Source: Epiperipatus broadwayi (Eukaryota > Onychophora > Udeonychophora > Euonychophora > Peripatidae). From it: DNA of 64,000 nt. Shown piece after piece: positions 21,500-35,529 of this stretch. Below the pieces are notes generated by a model. That model made no database searches. It was not told the DNA's origin and saw only the letters and a list, made by a program, of their open reading frames with translations. How positions within the stretch are numbered: position 1 is the first letter of the stretch; every line of letters starts with the position of its first letter. The stretch is from positions 250,001-314,000 of the forward strand of contig JAQFVV010006354.1 of NCBI GenBank assembly GCA_028023455.1, written 5' to 3'. The translations under genes and the position numbers were made by a program.

Positions 21500-24400
21500 T
21501 AATTTAAAACTGTATTTTTTGTTTAACCATTCCTTAAATGTAATGTAATTTCTTTTAGCTGATCTGAATATCAGAAATATCTTAACTAGTATAATTTGTA
21601 AAATCTTACTTTATTGTTAAAAATATATTCAACTCTCTACAAACTCTCTTAATATTCCTCCTATCATTGAGCCTCTAGTAAATACTTCTAATTCCTTATT
21701 TCACGTTTGTGCGGCAACAATATTTCATATTTTGATTATTATATTTTATATTTTAAATAATATGCCAATAATTTTTTATATTTGCAAGAATCTTCTTGTT
21801 AATCTTTCCCTTCTTTTCATGGGGAGATCAGTTTAGTTTTTTTTTTTAATTAAAACAAGTTTGTTATTTCAATTACAGAGGATGCTTGCAGATTTGGAAA
21901 AAAACAACTTAATTATATTATAGTGTATTTATCGAAAAACAGAGTAGAAATTTGTTTTTCTAAGAAATGTTTTTTTTCTTCAAAATAATAGCGCCAATTA
22001 TTCAAATTTGTTTTATGTCAATTTAAATCAATAACCACCACCTATCTCTCATATATATAATGATGTATACACATCATCAAAGCATTTAGAACCTAATTTT
22101 CTTGTTTGTTTTAATATTGTGGGAAGTTATATATATAAATTAATGTAACAGAGGAAAGGAATTTTTGTTTCAATATTTTGTCATTTTATTAATGAATTTA
22201 AACTCTCCCTTACTGTTTCATTTTAAAATCTTACCATTATGCAGAGTATTCCATAATATATAGTTATTAATTAAGTCTTAAATATTTTTTACATATATTT
22301 TTTCAAGTGTTGCTTGCATACTGGCCTCCTCATGCATTACATATATATTGTGCTTCATTCTTCAGGGGTATCAGAAAAACCGAACCTCTTCTCGTATCTC
22401 CAAGTCTAAGAATCAGGCTCTTAACACCCTTTGGGACTTATTTGGTCACCTGAGCTAGCTTCATATGGGAATTTCTCTGGGAGAAACTGGTCCATAAAAA
22501 CTCACAGCAGACTGTTCTTTGTTTCATTACCCAATTCTGCCAATGTTTGCAGATATATATCGATCTTTATTTCTTCAATGAATTTTCGGAAGCACCTTCT
22601 TGATCCACAAATTGTGAATAGTAATACCAGATATGTGTAACCAATTGGTAATGTATACTTATGCACTATATGTGCACTCTGGCACAGAAAACATTGCAAT
22701 ATTGTTGGGCAGTTGGTTTTATTGCCCATAATTATATATGCATTGTCAGTGATTAATATGTGACATACCAAAGAACTATGCCTCTTAATGAAGGATATGT
22801 AGAGCTGCTAAGTTCCAGGATGCCAGAAGGCTCAACTGAACTTTAGTTGAGTACCACATACAGAAAGATGAAGTTTCTTGTAGGGGAACATGTTATATTT
22901 TCAGTAACATGCTAATGTTCAGAATACTATTTATATCTTAGAAACTCAACACTTTTACATTATGGGAAAGCCAGGGATGATTATTTTAGACCATCCACTG
23001 AATGACAAAAAAGTGGATTGAGAAACAAGCAATTCAACATATTTTGACATCTATTTTTAATCTTTAATCTAATACATTTGAGCAATTGATGCATGATCTG
23101 GGATGGTTGGGTGCATCAAGTTAAACAGGTAAAAACTATATAAATTGGACAATTAATGAATCTAGTTGCTTCTGTTCAACTGCAATATATAAAATGTAAC
23201 CATACCATATAAGATGGAAGCTTCCAATACCCTATAATGAAAGGGATAAAATCAGAGCACTATAACAAATAAAGAGAAAAGAATAAGTGCAAAAACAAAA
23301 ATCTCAAGCTAATCTTGTAGTAATTCTGAAAGAAGTATTTACAAAAAATTTCAGAATCTATATTGAAGGTACATTTAAAATTATAAAGCTGTAGGAAGGA
23401 AAAGGAAATGGAACATATACTGCTCAGTCATTAAGACCATTTTCTGAAGAAATATAGTATTCTATACAGATGGAGTAAATTAAAAGTACTTTCAGTGATG
23501 ATAGTGGATAAGTGACTTTCACAGATATAATTATGTTATGTGATCACAATGCTCCAAAAAGTTATCTTGCCACAGCACATACCTGAAGTTTAAATTTTTT
23601 TCAAATAAGACTCTTAGAAGAGCAATGGTTTTTATCAGTAAAGTAATGTTATTTACATGGCTCAGTAGTATGTCATGGGTCTGGAGCTTATAAGATTCAT
23701 AAAGAAAATGAGCAAGACTTTTCATCTGACCAAATCTTCCTTTTGTCTTTTCTTCAGTTTGCTCTTTGGGTAGTAAATTGCATTTGTTTTTAAATTGAGA
23801 TAGCTTTTATGGTGTTCATGCTGCACTGTATACTTGTATATTGTAGTGAAGTTTGGTGCTAGAATTGGCATGTATGTAGTGTTCCAATAATTGCACTATC
23901 TTCAGAAATAAATTCTTATCTACAAAATGAGATAGCTACATTTTGATAAGTAGTTCACAATGGCTTTGTGAATTGATTGATAGCTTGCAAGTCTGTAGAA
24001 ATATTAATATGTAGCTGAGCATAATTAACCATTTTTTTTAATAATGAAACATTACTGGTTGGATTAAGCTTGAGTGACAAAAAGGGGCTCAACTCAATTT
24101 CATTTTCCATATTAGAGAGTAATGTAGGTATATAGCTACATTGCTGTATTTTAAATAAATTAATGATACAGCAATAATAATGTTACAAGCTCTTTAATGT
24201 TATAATTACTTAAGTGCTTGGAGAAATAGTGTTTAACATTCTTGGATGTTTTTTAAGAATAGATGGGTAATTAATTTTTTTCATCATGTGATATAAGAAT
24301 TTTTAGATATGTCAAACATAAGTTTAATATTTAAAATATGTTATGTTATAAAAGGATGTAAAGGAGAGAGAAAAGTATAAAGTAAACAATTTTTTTATAG

Positions 24401-27400
24401 TCTACATATTGTTTTTTAACTTAATGTTAAAAAAAATACTAAATATTCATAAATTTTAATTTTAACTTAGAAGAGAAATAAATAAAGTTTTAAAAAAAGA
24501 ACAAATAAAAAGATTTTAACATTTTTATTTTATTTGGTTAGAATTGTTTTTTTTTTCTTTTCCCTTTATCTCTCTTCAATACATCAAACAGTGTTTATCA
24601 CATCAGTGTAATAATAACTGATTATTTTATTTTTCTTTTGGCAGAAAAAAAAATTAACTGAAAAGGAATGTTAAAAACTATGATTTCTAATTTTGGTTTT
24701 GATTTGTTTTCAAATGTCAATGTTGAGTGACTGAAATAGCTGAACAATTGTTTTGTCAAAATGTCTAATTGGTTATTAAATTTTATCAGGTAGGAGATAG
24801 GATTGTGATTGTTTGGAGACTAGGTTATTCTAATATTGGAATGTATGTTAATGAAGATCTAGGTATCTTATAAGAAACTGCTATTTCTGTCCCACCTATT
24901 GAAGAGAATAGTATTTAATTCAGCTGTATGAAACACACTATGAGTTTAGCTATAAATGTTTTTTATAATAAAATTGTGTATTAAGTTGAGCTAAAAACTA
25001 AATATTACCTTTCTTCATGTAACCTGCTTTACTGGAATAAAATATAAAGAAGAAAATGTTTCTGAAGTAATCTGCTTTACATTTTATTTAAAAGGAAATT
25101 GATAAATTTGTGATGTTTGTTAACCTGAAATATCCTACTGCAAAATGAAGCAAATGGAAATGTGTACAATTAATCTGAAATTAAGAAGTTTTCAAGATGA
25201 ACATTATCTCCAAAAGCTGTAAATTACAAATGCAAAGAAAGACTCCTATGAAAATTAATACCGTGGTTTAAAATATTTTATTCTGGTGTGCACATTAAAT
25301 TTTAAATTTATAGAATGTTTTTATATTTAAATAGCAATTGGAATTAATAATTTTATTGGTAATTTTTTAGTTGAACATTTTATTTTTATTGATGTGATTT
25401 TTTAAAGTAACTTAATTTTATAAAATTTACCATGTTTTTATTTTTTGTTTTATATCACTCCCTCCCCTTCCCCCAATTTTATACACAGGGATAAGCTAAT
25501 TTAAATGCTCTTATCTCTGATTGAAAAGTTTCCATCTTTTATTTTAAGAAATAACTTAATGAAAGCAAAAATTAATTAATTTAAGGAATAAAAATCTACT
25601 GGTAGATTAATTTTTATTGAATCTACACTTTTTGATAAGAATGTTTAAATCTTCAGTATCATATTTTCATAATTTTTTAATTATTAGTCATTGGTATATT
25701 TAATAATTGTTTCAAAAATATTCTGCTGTTAATATCTTTTTGTCTCCAACTATCTGTTCCATGATGGACATTGTGTGTAATTATTTCAATACTATTTAGA
25801 GTTTGAAAGATTGTTTTCAAATTATCTAAGTAAAATTATTTTAAAATAAATTAACATAAACTGTTATATTTATCTCATGCTCGCAATAATAGTTTACAGA
25901 GTTCTTGCTTTCTGAATTAGATTAGAGTATAATAGTTAGTTATATGGATTAGGTTTTATGTTGGTGTTTCAATATTCAGATGATAACCCTGGATGGTACA
26001 TTGGTATCACTTTTACGGTCCATACACCATGTTTTTATTTTTTTCTATTATTAAAAATTCAGTTTATATCTAGTGAGTACATTAATAGCACTATATGGAT
26101 GGAGCATTGATGATGATTAGCATAATTTAGTATCTCAGCATTATTTGATTTTTTTATATTCTGATGGATTAGCACTTAAGTATGTGCATTAAGACAACTT
26201 TATTGTATTCCTGGCCTAAGTTTGGCTATGGCTTTGATAATTAGCCTGTCTGTAATAGACTTTTTTCAAATCCAGTCCTAAGGCTGACTGTTGATTTTTG
26301 ATTTTTCTTTGTTGATTGTTGATGGTGATTGATTATTCTTTGGTAATGCTGGAGATGTACCTTATGGTTTTGTTCATGCTGATTTTCTGCTCTTATTCAC
26401 TGCATTTTTTTATATTTAATTTCATTAGTTATTTTATGGGGATGATGGCAATTTTCCATCTTCATGTCATACGATGTTATGCTTGAATCCTTACCAATAC
26501 AATATATAATTCAATATGATGTTGGAGAGAAATGTATAAATAACTGAATTGATTTATAGCATTTATGATTTGAATGCCTATGATATTTTAAGCTTTCAAC
26601 TAGAAAAAAGAATATCAGATCAATTTCTTTCACTATGTATGTATTTTTTGGATAATATTCAAACATTACATGTGCTAAAGTCTGAATCTTTTTATCAGAA
26701 ATAGTAGTTCAACTTAAATACCTATTATAATGGTTTCAGTGTTGCATTAAATTATTTCTGTATGAGTTCCAAATAATTTTAACAGTAAAAAATAAAATAT
26801 ATATCTTAATAAATAATGCATTTCATTATGTAGTAATCCTTATGACCTGTAAAGTTATACAGAAATTTAATGTCACATGATTTATCATGAACTGTGTATG
26901 ACGGTATTTGCTGCTTGTCTATTATATCATCTTTGAATCTATTTACCAATATTGCTTCCTTAATTTTTCTTTTTTTATGATATTTTCTTTCATTAATATT
27001 TTTGTATCATTTACATTAAAAGTAAATTCAAAATTACTATATTTTTTTATGACTGAAGAATACTGAGTGAGTATTTAATTGATTATTTATTGATTTTTTT
27101 ATGATTATATAATAATTGATGTTCTTTAATCCTTTTTCCTGAGTACAGCTTGACTCCCGATATGATTTTCTACAATTATATTTAATTTGATAAATTATAT
27201 TATTTCTTTGCATTTTTGTATAATTCTTTGCATTTTGGGTATTATTTTATTTACATTTTGAGAAACACAAAATGAAATATTATATTTATCTTTAAATATA
27301 TTTTTAATTAATTTAGATTGAACATTATTGGAAAATCATTAGATATTAAAATTCGGTATTACTTTAAAATTGATATGGATTACTATGTAATCAAAAGCAC

Positions 27401-27650
27401 TACTGATTAAATAAAGATATATTTTATTATTTTTACTGTTAAAATTATTTGGAACTTAACGTTTTTTTTTATTCAGTCAAGCTTCATTTGAGATTTTTAG
27501 AAATTACATTTCTGTTTTTTTTCCCCAGCATTTAAAATTCACATATATTTTTTAATATTTTAAATATTTAAAATTTCAAAATATAGCTGGAAAATTGAAT
27601 ATGTTGTCCATCAAAGCAATTCAAGCTCTTGGATGATGTGTACTTATTGT
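21500..27650. other. AT-rich DNA, no gene identified
   Basis: A slightly richer patch at 22370-22880 has open frames on both strands without recognisable motifs. The rest is simple AT-rich sequence. I could not support any gene, RNA or mobile element here. Confidence 0.55.
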
Positions 27651-27654
27651 ATAT

Positions 27655-28330
27655 TTCATGATCTCAAATCTTGTGAGATTATTTTGAGAAATTGTTACTG
27701 TGGTTGAGAAAATATTATGATGGTCTATAAACGTGATTTTTTGGAAAGTTTATGATTTTATTTGTAATCACAATTGAGTAATAATTATAAAAAATTAGAA
27801 ATAAATATTATTACATATTTATTTTTTACAGAAATATTTTATTTTTAAATATAAAATAATATTTTCTTCTGAATATTGTTACTATAGACATTATAGTTGT
27901 GGGGAATACAACTGTCTAGAAATAAGGTCACTCAACAAATAGTTATAATATTTAGTGATATAAAAATTACAAAAAATTTTTTAACTCTTAAAGCATTAGT
28001 TGATAGATTTGGTAGTTATTAAATAAAATTGCTCAAATTTTTTAATCAAACATGAAACAAAGAAGATGTTGTTTATTTTGCAAATTGAATCAGCTCCACC
28101 TGAAATTTGATAGTGACTGTTTTTTTTTGCACTAAAATACAATTTTTAAAATAATTCCAAAAATCAAATGAGATTTTTAAACTTTATTTAATTTTTAAAC
28201 AAAAATATCTATTGAATGAGGTAATTTATTATATTCTGTTAAATAATAATGATTTAATATTAGAATGAAAGTTGCAAGCTTAAATCTAGTTAGAACAAAG
28301 AAATTTGTCAGAATATTAGCAGAAAAATGA
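27655..28330 (+). repeat. Left arm of long inverted repeat
   Basis: This stretch is a diverged reverse complement of 31800-32425. Shared landmarks include CTTCTGAATATTGTTACTATAG, AAATATCTATTGAATGAGGT and GTCAGAATA. The pair is therefore two copies of one repeat in opposite orientation, 3.5 kb apart. The right copy lies just upstream (minus sense) of a gypsy-type pol C-terminus, so both may be parts of a gypsy-like element, but I could not read a domain in the arms themselves. Confidence 0.7.
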
Positions 28331-28563
28331 GAATTAAATATAGTGTATTTATAATGGATATTTATAGTTTATGTATACATGAATGTGTGTGTAAATATAT
28401 TCAAACTTTAAAACCAAACAATTCATAGTTATGGTATTCAAGCTATCATTTCTTATCAAAAAATTCACAATTTACAGCTCACCTAATTATTGGAGGTTGT
28501 CCAATAAATATATATTCTAAGACAAGTAAGTTTGACAGATTTTAACTGATAGATAGCTTGTGG

Positions 28564-29018
28564 CAGGGGTGGAAAAATAGTGGCCTGAGGTCAACATGTG
28601 GCCCGCTGAGTTTTTATGTGGCCCACCAAGACAATCAGAAAAATTGGCCTTGAACTGACATTTCCTTCCTGTGCCCAACCAAAGATTTGTCTCGTATGTT
28701 CTTCTAGGATGACCACACCAATACACATGCACAATGTAGTTACAATGCACAGTGCTTTTCCAGTTGATCTGGTCAATTTCAATTGTCTTTGCATTAGCAA
28801 ATATATACATTTTCAACTTTAGTGAAACCATGAATCCTCTGAAAAATGTAAAATTGGTGATGAATGTCATGTGTTTAATGAAGAATGGACAAACAAATAT
28901 GTCTTTGGTAGTACAGGGAATAAAGCAGTGTGTTTTTGGGTCATGAAAAAAGGGTGGCCCTCCACTAATGTTCGCTTCCAGAAAGTGGCCCCTGAGCCAA
29001 AACAATTGCCCACTCCTG
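28564..29018 (+). mobile_element. Short hAT element with TIRs and TSD
   Basis: The left end CAGGGGTGG...TGGCCTGAGG pairs with the right end, whose reverse complement is CAGGAGTGGG...GGCTCAGGGGCCAC, a terminus style common in hAT elements. Flanks gcttgtgg (28556-28563) and gtttatgg (29019-29026) match at 6 of 8, fitting an 8-bp target duplication. At about 28844-28950 a plus frame reads like the start of a hAT transposase of the GTF2IRD2/ZBED-related group (HVFNEEWTNKYVF, then KAVCFW). Only that fragment of transposase remains, so it is an internally deleted, non-autonomous copy. The 162-codon minus-strand frame across it is a shadow. Confidence 0.82.
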
Positions 29019-29507
29019 GTTTATGGTATTATGAAGTTTAATTAAGAATACCATTAATGTTTGAATGTTTGTGTGGATGCATGTCTATATATATATATAT
29101 TTAGAATATGGACTTTTCAAACAACTAAACTATTAACAAAGTATCATAAAGGAATCTGTGGAGATTCGGACCAGGAAATAGATTCATTGACTTTATTAAT
29201 TCTTTCAATTCTGCCATTTTAGTTGTAGATTGAGTAGTCACTAATTATATGATTCTTGATTTGTTTTAATCCACATTTATATAATCATTGACTGATATGT
29301 TTTATTCACAAAGCAGATGTGTACAATGATCATGATATGTCCTGAGTTTGTTAGGCTCCAGTTGTAACTAAAATATTATTTCCAATACCTTTATTTTTAG
29401 ATCTGGCAAAATACATTTGTTTGGGCTATTATAATTGCATTTTTTTTTTTGATGTTCGATTCTTGATTAAACATTAAAAAGAAATCATGATTTGAGACAA
29501 ATCTTAA

Positions 29508-29601
29508 GTGGTGAAACAATATCTTGAGTTATTGGCAACTCCAATCTGCTTAATGTGGTGAAACAATATCTTGAGTTATTGGAAACTCCATTCTGCTTAA
29601 T
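29508..29601. repeat. 47-bp tandem duplication
   Basis: Two units start at 29508 and 29555 (GTGGTGAAACAATATCTTG...), differing at two or three positions. Confidence 0.9.
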
Positions 29602-29884
29602 AACTTCTTATACATTTTCTGTGAAGCAATTTCTGATATCTGACAGGAATGTGTGAAAGAACTTTAAGCCAGTGCAAAGAAATAGTGTTGAGTTTACCAG
29701 TGACATTTCTAATGATAATATTTAACTGAATATTCAGAAGCTTAGTATGGAAGTTTTGCTTTCAAATCAAAGCTCATTATTCACCAGTACAATATGCTAA
29801 TGATAAGTAAACTGTTCTTAAAATATTTATATCATAATTCCATTCCAATAGTGTCAGATAACTTTTCAAAGAGATTATTACTAG

Positions 29885-30120
29885 GTAATGAATAATGTTT
29901 CTGTAATGCAATTTTCACTACACCAATCTTGTGCAAGGTAAGAGCTGGTTTGTATTCATTTTTAATATCTTGTAGATGTATGTAAGAATAAATGTATGAC
30001 AAGATTTATGATCTCCAAGATGCACATTTCATACTGAACCAGCACTCATCCATTGGCCCAGGCCACAATCTCTTACTCATGTCTTTATCATTGTTTGTAT
30101 ACTGTATCCTGACTAGATGA
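29885..30120 (+). repeat. Interspersed repeat B, copy 1
   Basis: Contains ATTTTCACTACACCAATCT, then a stretch through CCAAGATGCACATTTCAT and AACCAGCACTCATC to CATTGTTT. Closely related sequence occurs at 36535-36845 (plus) and, for its first part, at 37960-38060 (minus). It is non-coding and of unknown class. Confidence 0.7.
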
Positions 30121-30239
30121 TAATCCACCTCCCCAACTACTATGGTAGATCTAAATAATGTCTAAACTTCTAGCTCAGCCAAATCAAACTTCTTTCTTTT
30201 ATATAAAATTCTTACAATACAAATATTACTCATTTCGTG

Positions 30240-30640
30240 TCTAATTATTATATCAATTTTAATAAATTATTTAATAATAAACATTAATAATCATAAGACA
30301 TGTTACCTAAAATTTCAGTAAGGTACCTCTTTTTAACATTAAGTATATTCTAGAAAGTATACACTTAATGGCATAGGAATATCACCCAAATACTATTCCA
30401 TTAAAATATCAATGATACTCTCATGATTCACAATTAAAATAAGCAAATTATATTTAATGTTAAAATTTCCTAAGTTAAATTTAATTATAACATAATAAAA
30501 TAGTCATCTATTTATTAAAATGATTGTATTTTGCTCTTTTATTACTATTCTTTAAACTCAGCCAACATCTTTAAAAATAAATTCATTAATTTACATAACT
30601 AAATATAAAGAGGAATTTTACTTACATCTAGATATATTTA
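30240..30640 (-). repeat. LTR-like repeat A, copy 1
   Basis: Blocks such as TTTTTAACATTA, AATGGCATAGGAATA and ATACTCTCATG recur in the same order at 60110-60500. At both sites the block lies downstream, in minus sense, of the C-terminal end of a gypsy-like pol. That position is where the 3' untranslated region and 3' LTR of such an element belong. I cannot see both LTRs of either copy, so the LTR label is inferred. Confidence 0.5.
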
Positions 30641-31429
30641 AAAATAATAATTAAATAAATATACTTATCAATTGCCTGTTTTCAAAATAATTAACTATTT
30701 TTTTAATAAAATTAACTAAAAAACTAAATTAAAATTATTAGCTAATACTATCACCATTAATTATAATCCAATCATTTTTATTTTTATATGGCATATTTTT
30801 TATTAAGTCATCATTTTGATCATTGAATAAGATGAAGAAAAATTGTAATTACTTATTATTTTGAATGCAACATCAAATATACTTAACAATAACAATATTC
30901 TTATTTGTTAGCTTATTTAGTTTATATGCAATAATATCAAATATTTTTTAATTATTACAATATATGTGTGATTAGAATAATGACTTGGAAACAAGAAAAG
31001 AGCATCTCAATACTGTCAATTTTAAAAACAAACATTAACATTTATTACCATAATAATACAAAATTTACAATAATTTACACATCTAATATTTAATAAAAAA
31101 ATATTTAGCATATTATACAAAACCTTTAAAAATTAACATGAACAAAATATAATAACATGAGTCATTTATATTTCACTTTAAAATTATTTACAACTAAGAT
31201 ATTGTGTATTCCATACTTTTCTCTATGAATATTAATTTTTTTCTTAATATTTCCATATTAAAATGTATCAGTAAAATATACAATTTGTATTTTATCACAT
31301 TCTAAATATTTTACAAACATATTCTTTATATTATCATTACTTTACTTATAATCTTTATATATCATTATTAATTAATTATAACTCAACTTATTATATTTCT
31401 TCTTTGTTTATTATTTGTTATAAAATAAA

Positions 31430-31710
31430 CATTGAATTATTTAAGTATTCATTAAGATATGGCACATTATTATCTTGCTTACAATAATATGAATAATTAT
31501 CAGGTTTTTTTTTTCAGTCTTATAACTCTTCTACTTTCAGACATTCATTCTGTATTTTGATCACTAATATCTGATAAAACATTCATAAAATCTTTATTTT
31601 CACATTCTTTTAACATCCTATTTGTTTTATGTTTAATCCTTCTTGCATTAAATGGATTTATCTTATCATCATTTGAAAGTTTAGCTATTACCATTGTATA
31701 AATCTACAAT
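31430..31710 (-). pseudogene. gypsy-like pol C-terminal remnant
   Basis: The minus strand carries a polar stretch (FNARRIKHKTNRMLK..) followed, after one stop, by SESRRVIRLKKKPDNYSYY. This fits the RRS.R.RKPP.RY-type ending found after the integrase in many gypsy-type polyproteins. No integrase core is readable upstream. The related LTR-like repeat at 30240-30640 supports the assignment. Dead copy; the family call is moderate. Confidence 0.5.
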
Positions 31711-31799
31711 TCCTTAATACAAATGTGGGATGGATACCTTATAAAATGCAACTTAAGGCTACTTATTTTGTGTCTACCTTAATTTTCTATCTTGGCTTT

Positions 31800-32425
31800 C
31801 ATTTTAATCCTCCTGTATTCTGACAGATTTTTTTTGTTCTCATTATATATATTTCAACTTTGATTTTTATATTAAACTATTATTATTTATTAGAATATAA
31901 TAAATTTGACCTCATTCAATAGATATTTTTGTTTAGAAATTAAATAAATTTTAAAAAACCACATTTGATTTCTGGAATTATTTTAAAAATTATATTTATT
32001 CAAAACAAAATGCTGTCATGTCATTAAATTTTAGGCAAGGCCAATTCAATTTGCAAAATGAACAAAATCTTTTTTATTTCATGTTTGTTTTAAAAATCTG
32101 AACACATTATTTTTAATAACTACTAAATTTATCAATTTATGCTTTAAAAGTTTATAATTTTTTTATAATTTTTATATTGCTAAATATAATAACAATCAGG
32201 TGAGTGACCTAATTTCTAGAAAGCTGAATTTTCCCTTGACTATAATCTCTATAGTAACAATATTCAGAAGAAAATATTTTTTATATTTAAAATAAAACAT
32301 TTCTCTAAAAAATAAATATGTAATAATATTTTTGATTTTTAATAATTATTTCTCAATTACGATTATAAACTTTCCAAAAAAATCAAATTTTTAGACCATC
32401 ATCATATTTTCTTGACAATCATAAT
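31800..32425 (-). repeat. Right arm of long inverted repeat
   Basis: Diverged reverse complement of 27655-28330. It continues on its inner side through a GAGAACAAAAAAAATCTGTCAGAATA-like part (in minus sense) that also matches the left copy, so the match is more than 600 bp long. Confidence 0.7.
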
Positions 32426-32429
32426 ATTT

Positions 32430-34550
32430 CCATGAAGGACACTCAGCAAAGCTCATTATCAGTGAATAAACAATATCTACTCATCATACTGAGGTTTCAG
32501 TTTCTTTGTAATACTGATTATTTGATTTTTCACATCATCTTTTGGTTTTTTTTTTGTAACTAAAATGTTAGAAAATATATATACATGAATTTTAAAGCTG
32601 TAAAAAAAAAGTTTCACAAAATTTTCACCAGTGTGGAAAAACACAAATTTAATTGCCACAAATCTCAAAGAAAATTTGTTCATGTGGATAAAAGACTTGA
32701 TTAAGTTTTTACAGATTTTTGGAAAATGTCACTATCTATACATCACAAATACTTGAATTTACTTTATACTGTATCATACTTAATCATAAGCAATGGATTC
32801 CCAACACTACAAGATTTCCAATAACACTTCTTTCATGTACTCCTACTTTACATTTAACACTCTGTATAAAATATTCAACTTCACATAAAAATATTCATCA
32901 TTTTTCAAAATAATACACAAACATATTTTTAACATCTTCATGCTTTTGAATGGATTAAGAAGATTAAAAAACAAATATTTTATGATATAATTTATCATAA
33001 ATATAATTAACTCAATTACCTTTAACTTATAAAAAGTTCTTATTTACTCATATTAATAATATAATACATATATTCAATCTTTTTTCATATATGTTCATGT
33101 AAATATGCATATTATAAATGTTACACATATATATTTTACTTGATTCTGTGTCAGAATTTTAAGACCAATATCTTATACTTAAAAATAAAATAAAGTTATC
33201 TTATTCATAATATTTTATGATTTTCACCTATGATACTTTCATAGATATAAATTCTTTTACATTATAGAATCATAAATAAAGAAAAATTTTGATTTTTCTT
33301 TTCTCATTTTTTTATATACAAAAATTCTAAACTACTTAAATCTATAAATAACATCATGTGAAAACAATAATTATAAGTACTTAATACTATCTTACAGTTA
33401 TAGTTTCCTATACTAAAGTAATAAACACAAAAAGTTTTTTTTAACTTCTTGAACTAAATAAAATTTATATTTCTAGGGAAGTATTGCTTACTATGACAAC
33501 CAATTTCTTTTTGAAACAAAAGAGATTTCTTCTCTACCCTTCATGCTTTTCTCTATTATTCATAATATAAATGAATGCATGAAGAAAATCCATATAAAAG
33601 TTATGTATTAATAGCAATCGGAAGTTCTTGTATAAAAAGTTTATACTTTCTTATATCATTGATGAAATTTCTTTTTGTTTAGTAAATATATTTTTTATTA
33701 TTTAATAAAGATATTTGTTATATTTTTAAAAAGTTTTATTTCTTTCTACATACTTCAACTTCAAAATATTTACTGGTAAAATTATAAAGTTCTCAGATTT
33801 CACTTCTGACTAATTTATATTTAACATGTTAATACAATTACTAGTTATAAAGCTTTCAGATTTCACTTCTGAATAATTCATATTTAACAGGTTAATACAA
33901 TTACTAGTACTTAAATGATATTGCAGTTAGTAATAATAAACTTTGACTAAAATTAATCTGCATTATATATTTCTTCTCTAAGGCCATTATCATCCAAATA
34001 AAGGCACTAATACATTTATATCTGATAGTGCCAATAGTTTTAATAAATAGAAGTAATAACTTATTATTACTAATGATTAGAGTTAGAAAATGTTTTTCAT
34101 CATTCTGTATATGAAAATTAATAAAAAATAGTTTTTTGCATTTTTGTAGGAAAAATAGTTTGCTAATCTGCAATGTTTTTTATTAAAGTGCATTTTTATC
34201 AACTTGAATGAAGTTTTTCTACCTTTCTTTACCCTAAGTTGATAGGGAGCTCCTGAAGTATACTAATGAGGATAGTTTTGCTTTTTATTCCATTATGAAA
34301 TTAATGAATAAACTTCTTAACCTTTTTCTTGAAATTTTTTTTTTAATTTTCATTGGGCAAATGAATTAAAGTTTTACAACTTTTGATTAATCAATTAACA
34401 AACTCACCTGTAAAAATATATTCAACTTTTAATATTTTATTCGTTTTAGTTTTGTTTGTAAAAAGTATATTAATTTGTCAGATTATGTAAGTGAATGAAA
34501 GTTTTTTCAAAAATAAATTTTTATTTATAATTATAAAAATATTTGATAGT
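32430..34550. other. AT-rich DNA with one tandem duplication
   Basis: No gene seen. Two 63-bp units with ATTTCACTTCTGA lie at 33782-33844 and 33845-33907, and differ at several positions. Confidence 0.6.
33782..33907. repeat. 63-bp tandem duplication
   Basis: Two head-to-tail copies ending AATACAATTACTAG. About six substitutions separate them. Confidence 0.88.
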
Positions 34551-34559
34551 GGAAGACCT

Positions 34560-35015
34560 AAAAAGAAAATTTGTAACTAATTAGAAAGTGCTGCGGACAT
34601 CATTGATTTCTTTCTCAATTTACGTTAGTATAAAAGTAAAGAATTTTTTACTAAAATCTTACTACTTTTCTAAAATAAATATATTTTCAATATATTTTAC
34701 CGAAATACATTATAATATGTAAATAAATTTCAGAAAAATACTCTAAATTATTTATTTTTGTTTGAAAATGAAATGAAGAGCTTGGGGTAATGGAAATTGT
34801 TGACAGGTGTCAAAATTGTTGTTAGCACTGGCTTCATTTTCAATTTACATTCATGTAAATGTATACAATTTTTTACTAAGATCTCACTATTTTTCTAAAA
34901 TAATTATATTTTTAGCATATTTTATGAAAATAATTCATATGTATGAAAAATAATTAAAAAACATTCTAAGACATTAATTTTCATTTTCAAAGTCAAAACA
35001 GAAGTTGGAGCTGTG
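34560..35015. repeat. Two diverged ~230-bp tandem units
   Basis: The block TCAATTTAC.TT..TGTA..AAAGAATTTTTTACTAA followed by TTACTATTTTTCTAAAATAA occurs once near 34615-34680 and again near 34840-34905, with similar flanks. The units are diverged and non-coding. Confidence 0.55.
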
Positions 35016-35224
35016 AATAGTATTGACAGATGCTTTTCTAAGGTCCAAAATACAAATCAACCAATCAGCATCTAGGAAAACCCACCTTTTTCCTTTGTTG
35101 TAGCTTCTTATGTCAATGTTATTGATTTTTCACTTGTAAAATAATTCTAAAGAGGGCAGCATCTTACAGTACATTTTAAGAAAGTGAATTATTGGTTTTT
35201 ATGCTGGGTTTGGGAAAAGATAAG

Positions 35225-35415
35225 GGGGATTTAGATATAAAGGTTATAGAGTTGACAAAGATTATGTTGTGGAAATGGGATAGAGCAGATTATGGGTAAA
35301 TTTAGAGTGGGGAATGGAAAATAAAGTGGCTAACAGGTTTATCTGGGCATAATCACTGAGTTATTCTTGACTTCATTTAAGGAGAAGCCATAATACATCA
35401 CATCAGTTTTAAAAT
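35225..35415 (+). repeat. Repeat module shared with 45.96-46.14 kb
   Basis: The core TGGGGAATGGAAAATAAAGTGGCTAACA and the following TTTCTCTGGGCATA / TTCTTGACTTC..TCAAGGAGAAGC match, in reverse orientation, the interior of the Tigger-like element at 45630-46695. No Tigger terminus is visible around this copy. It may be the remains of the same element or a separate repeat carried by it. Confidence 0.7.
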
Positions 35416-35529
35416 AAGCGTAAAAACAACCATAGCTCAAAAATTGACCATTTTTAGCATCTTGAAGCTGTGAATGCCCTGGCACACTCATTTCTCAGAA
35501 GGGGTTAATATATTACATGCTTTTTTTAA

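Noticed and set aside
28517-29005. Longest open frame of the window (162 codons, minus)
   Set aside because: It lies across the hAT element bounded at 28564 and 29018, opposite to the transposase-like frame. It is a shadow on a repeat, not a gene.
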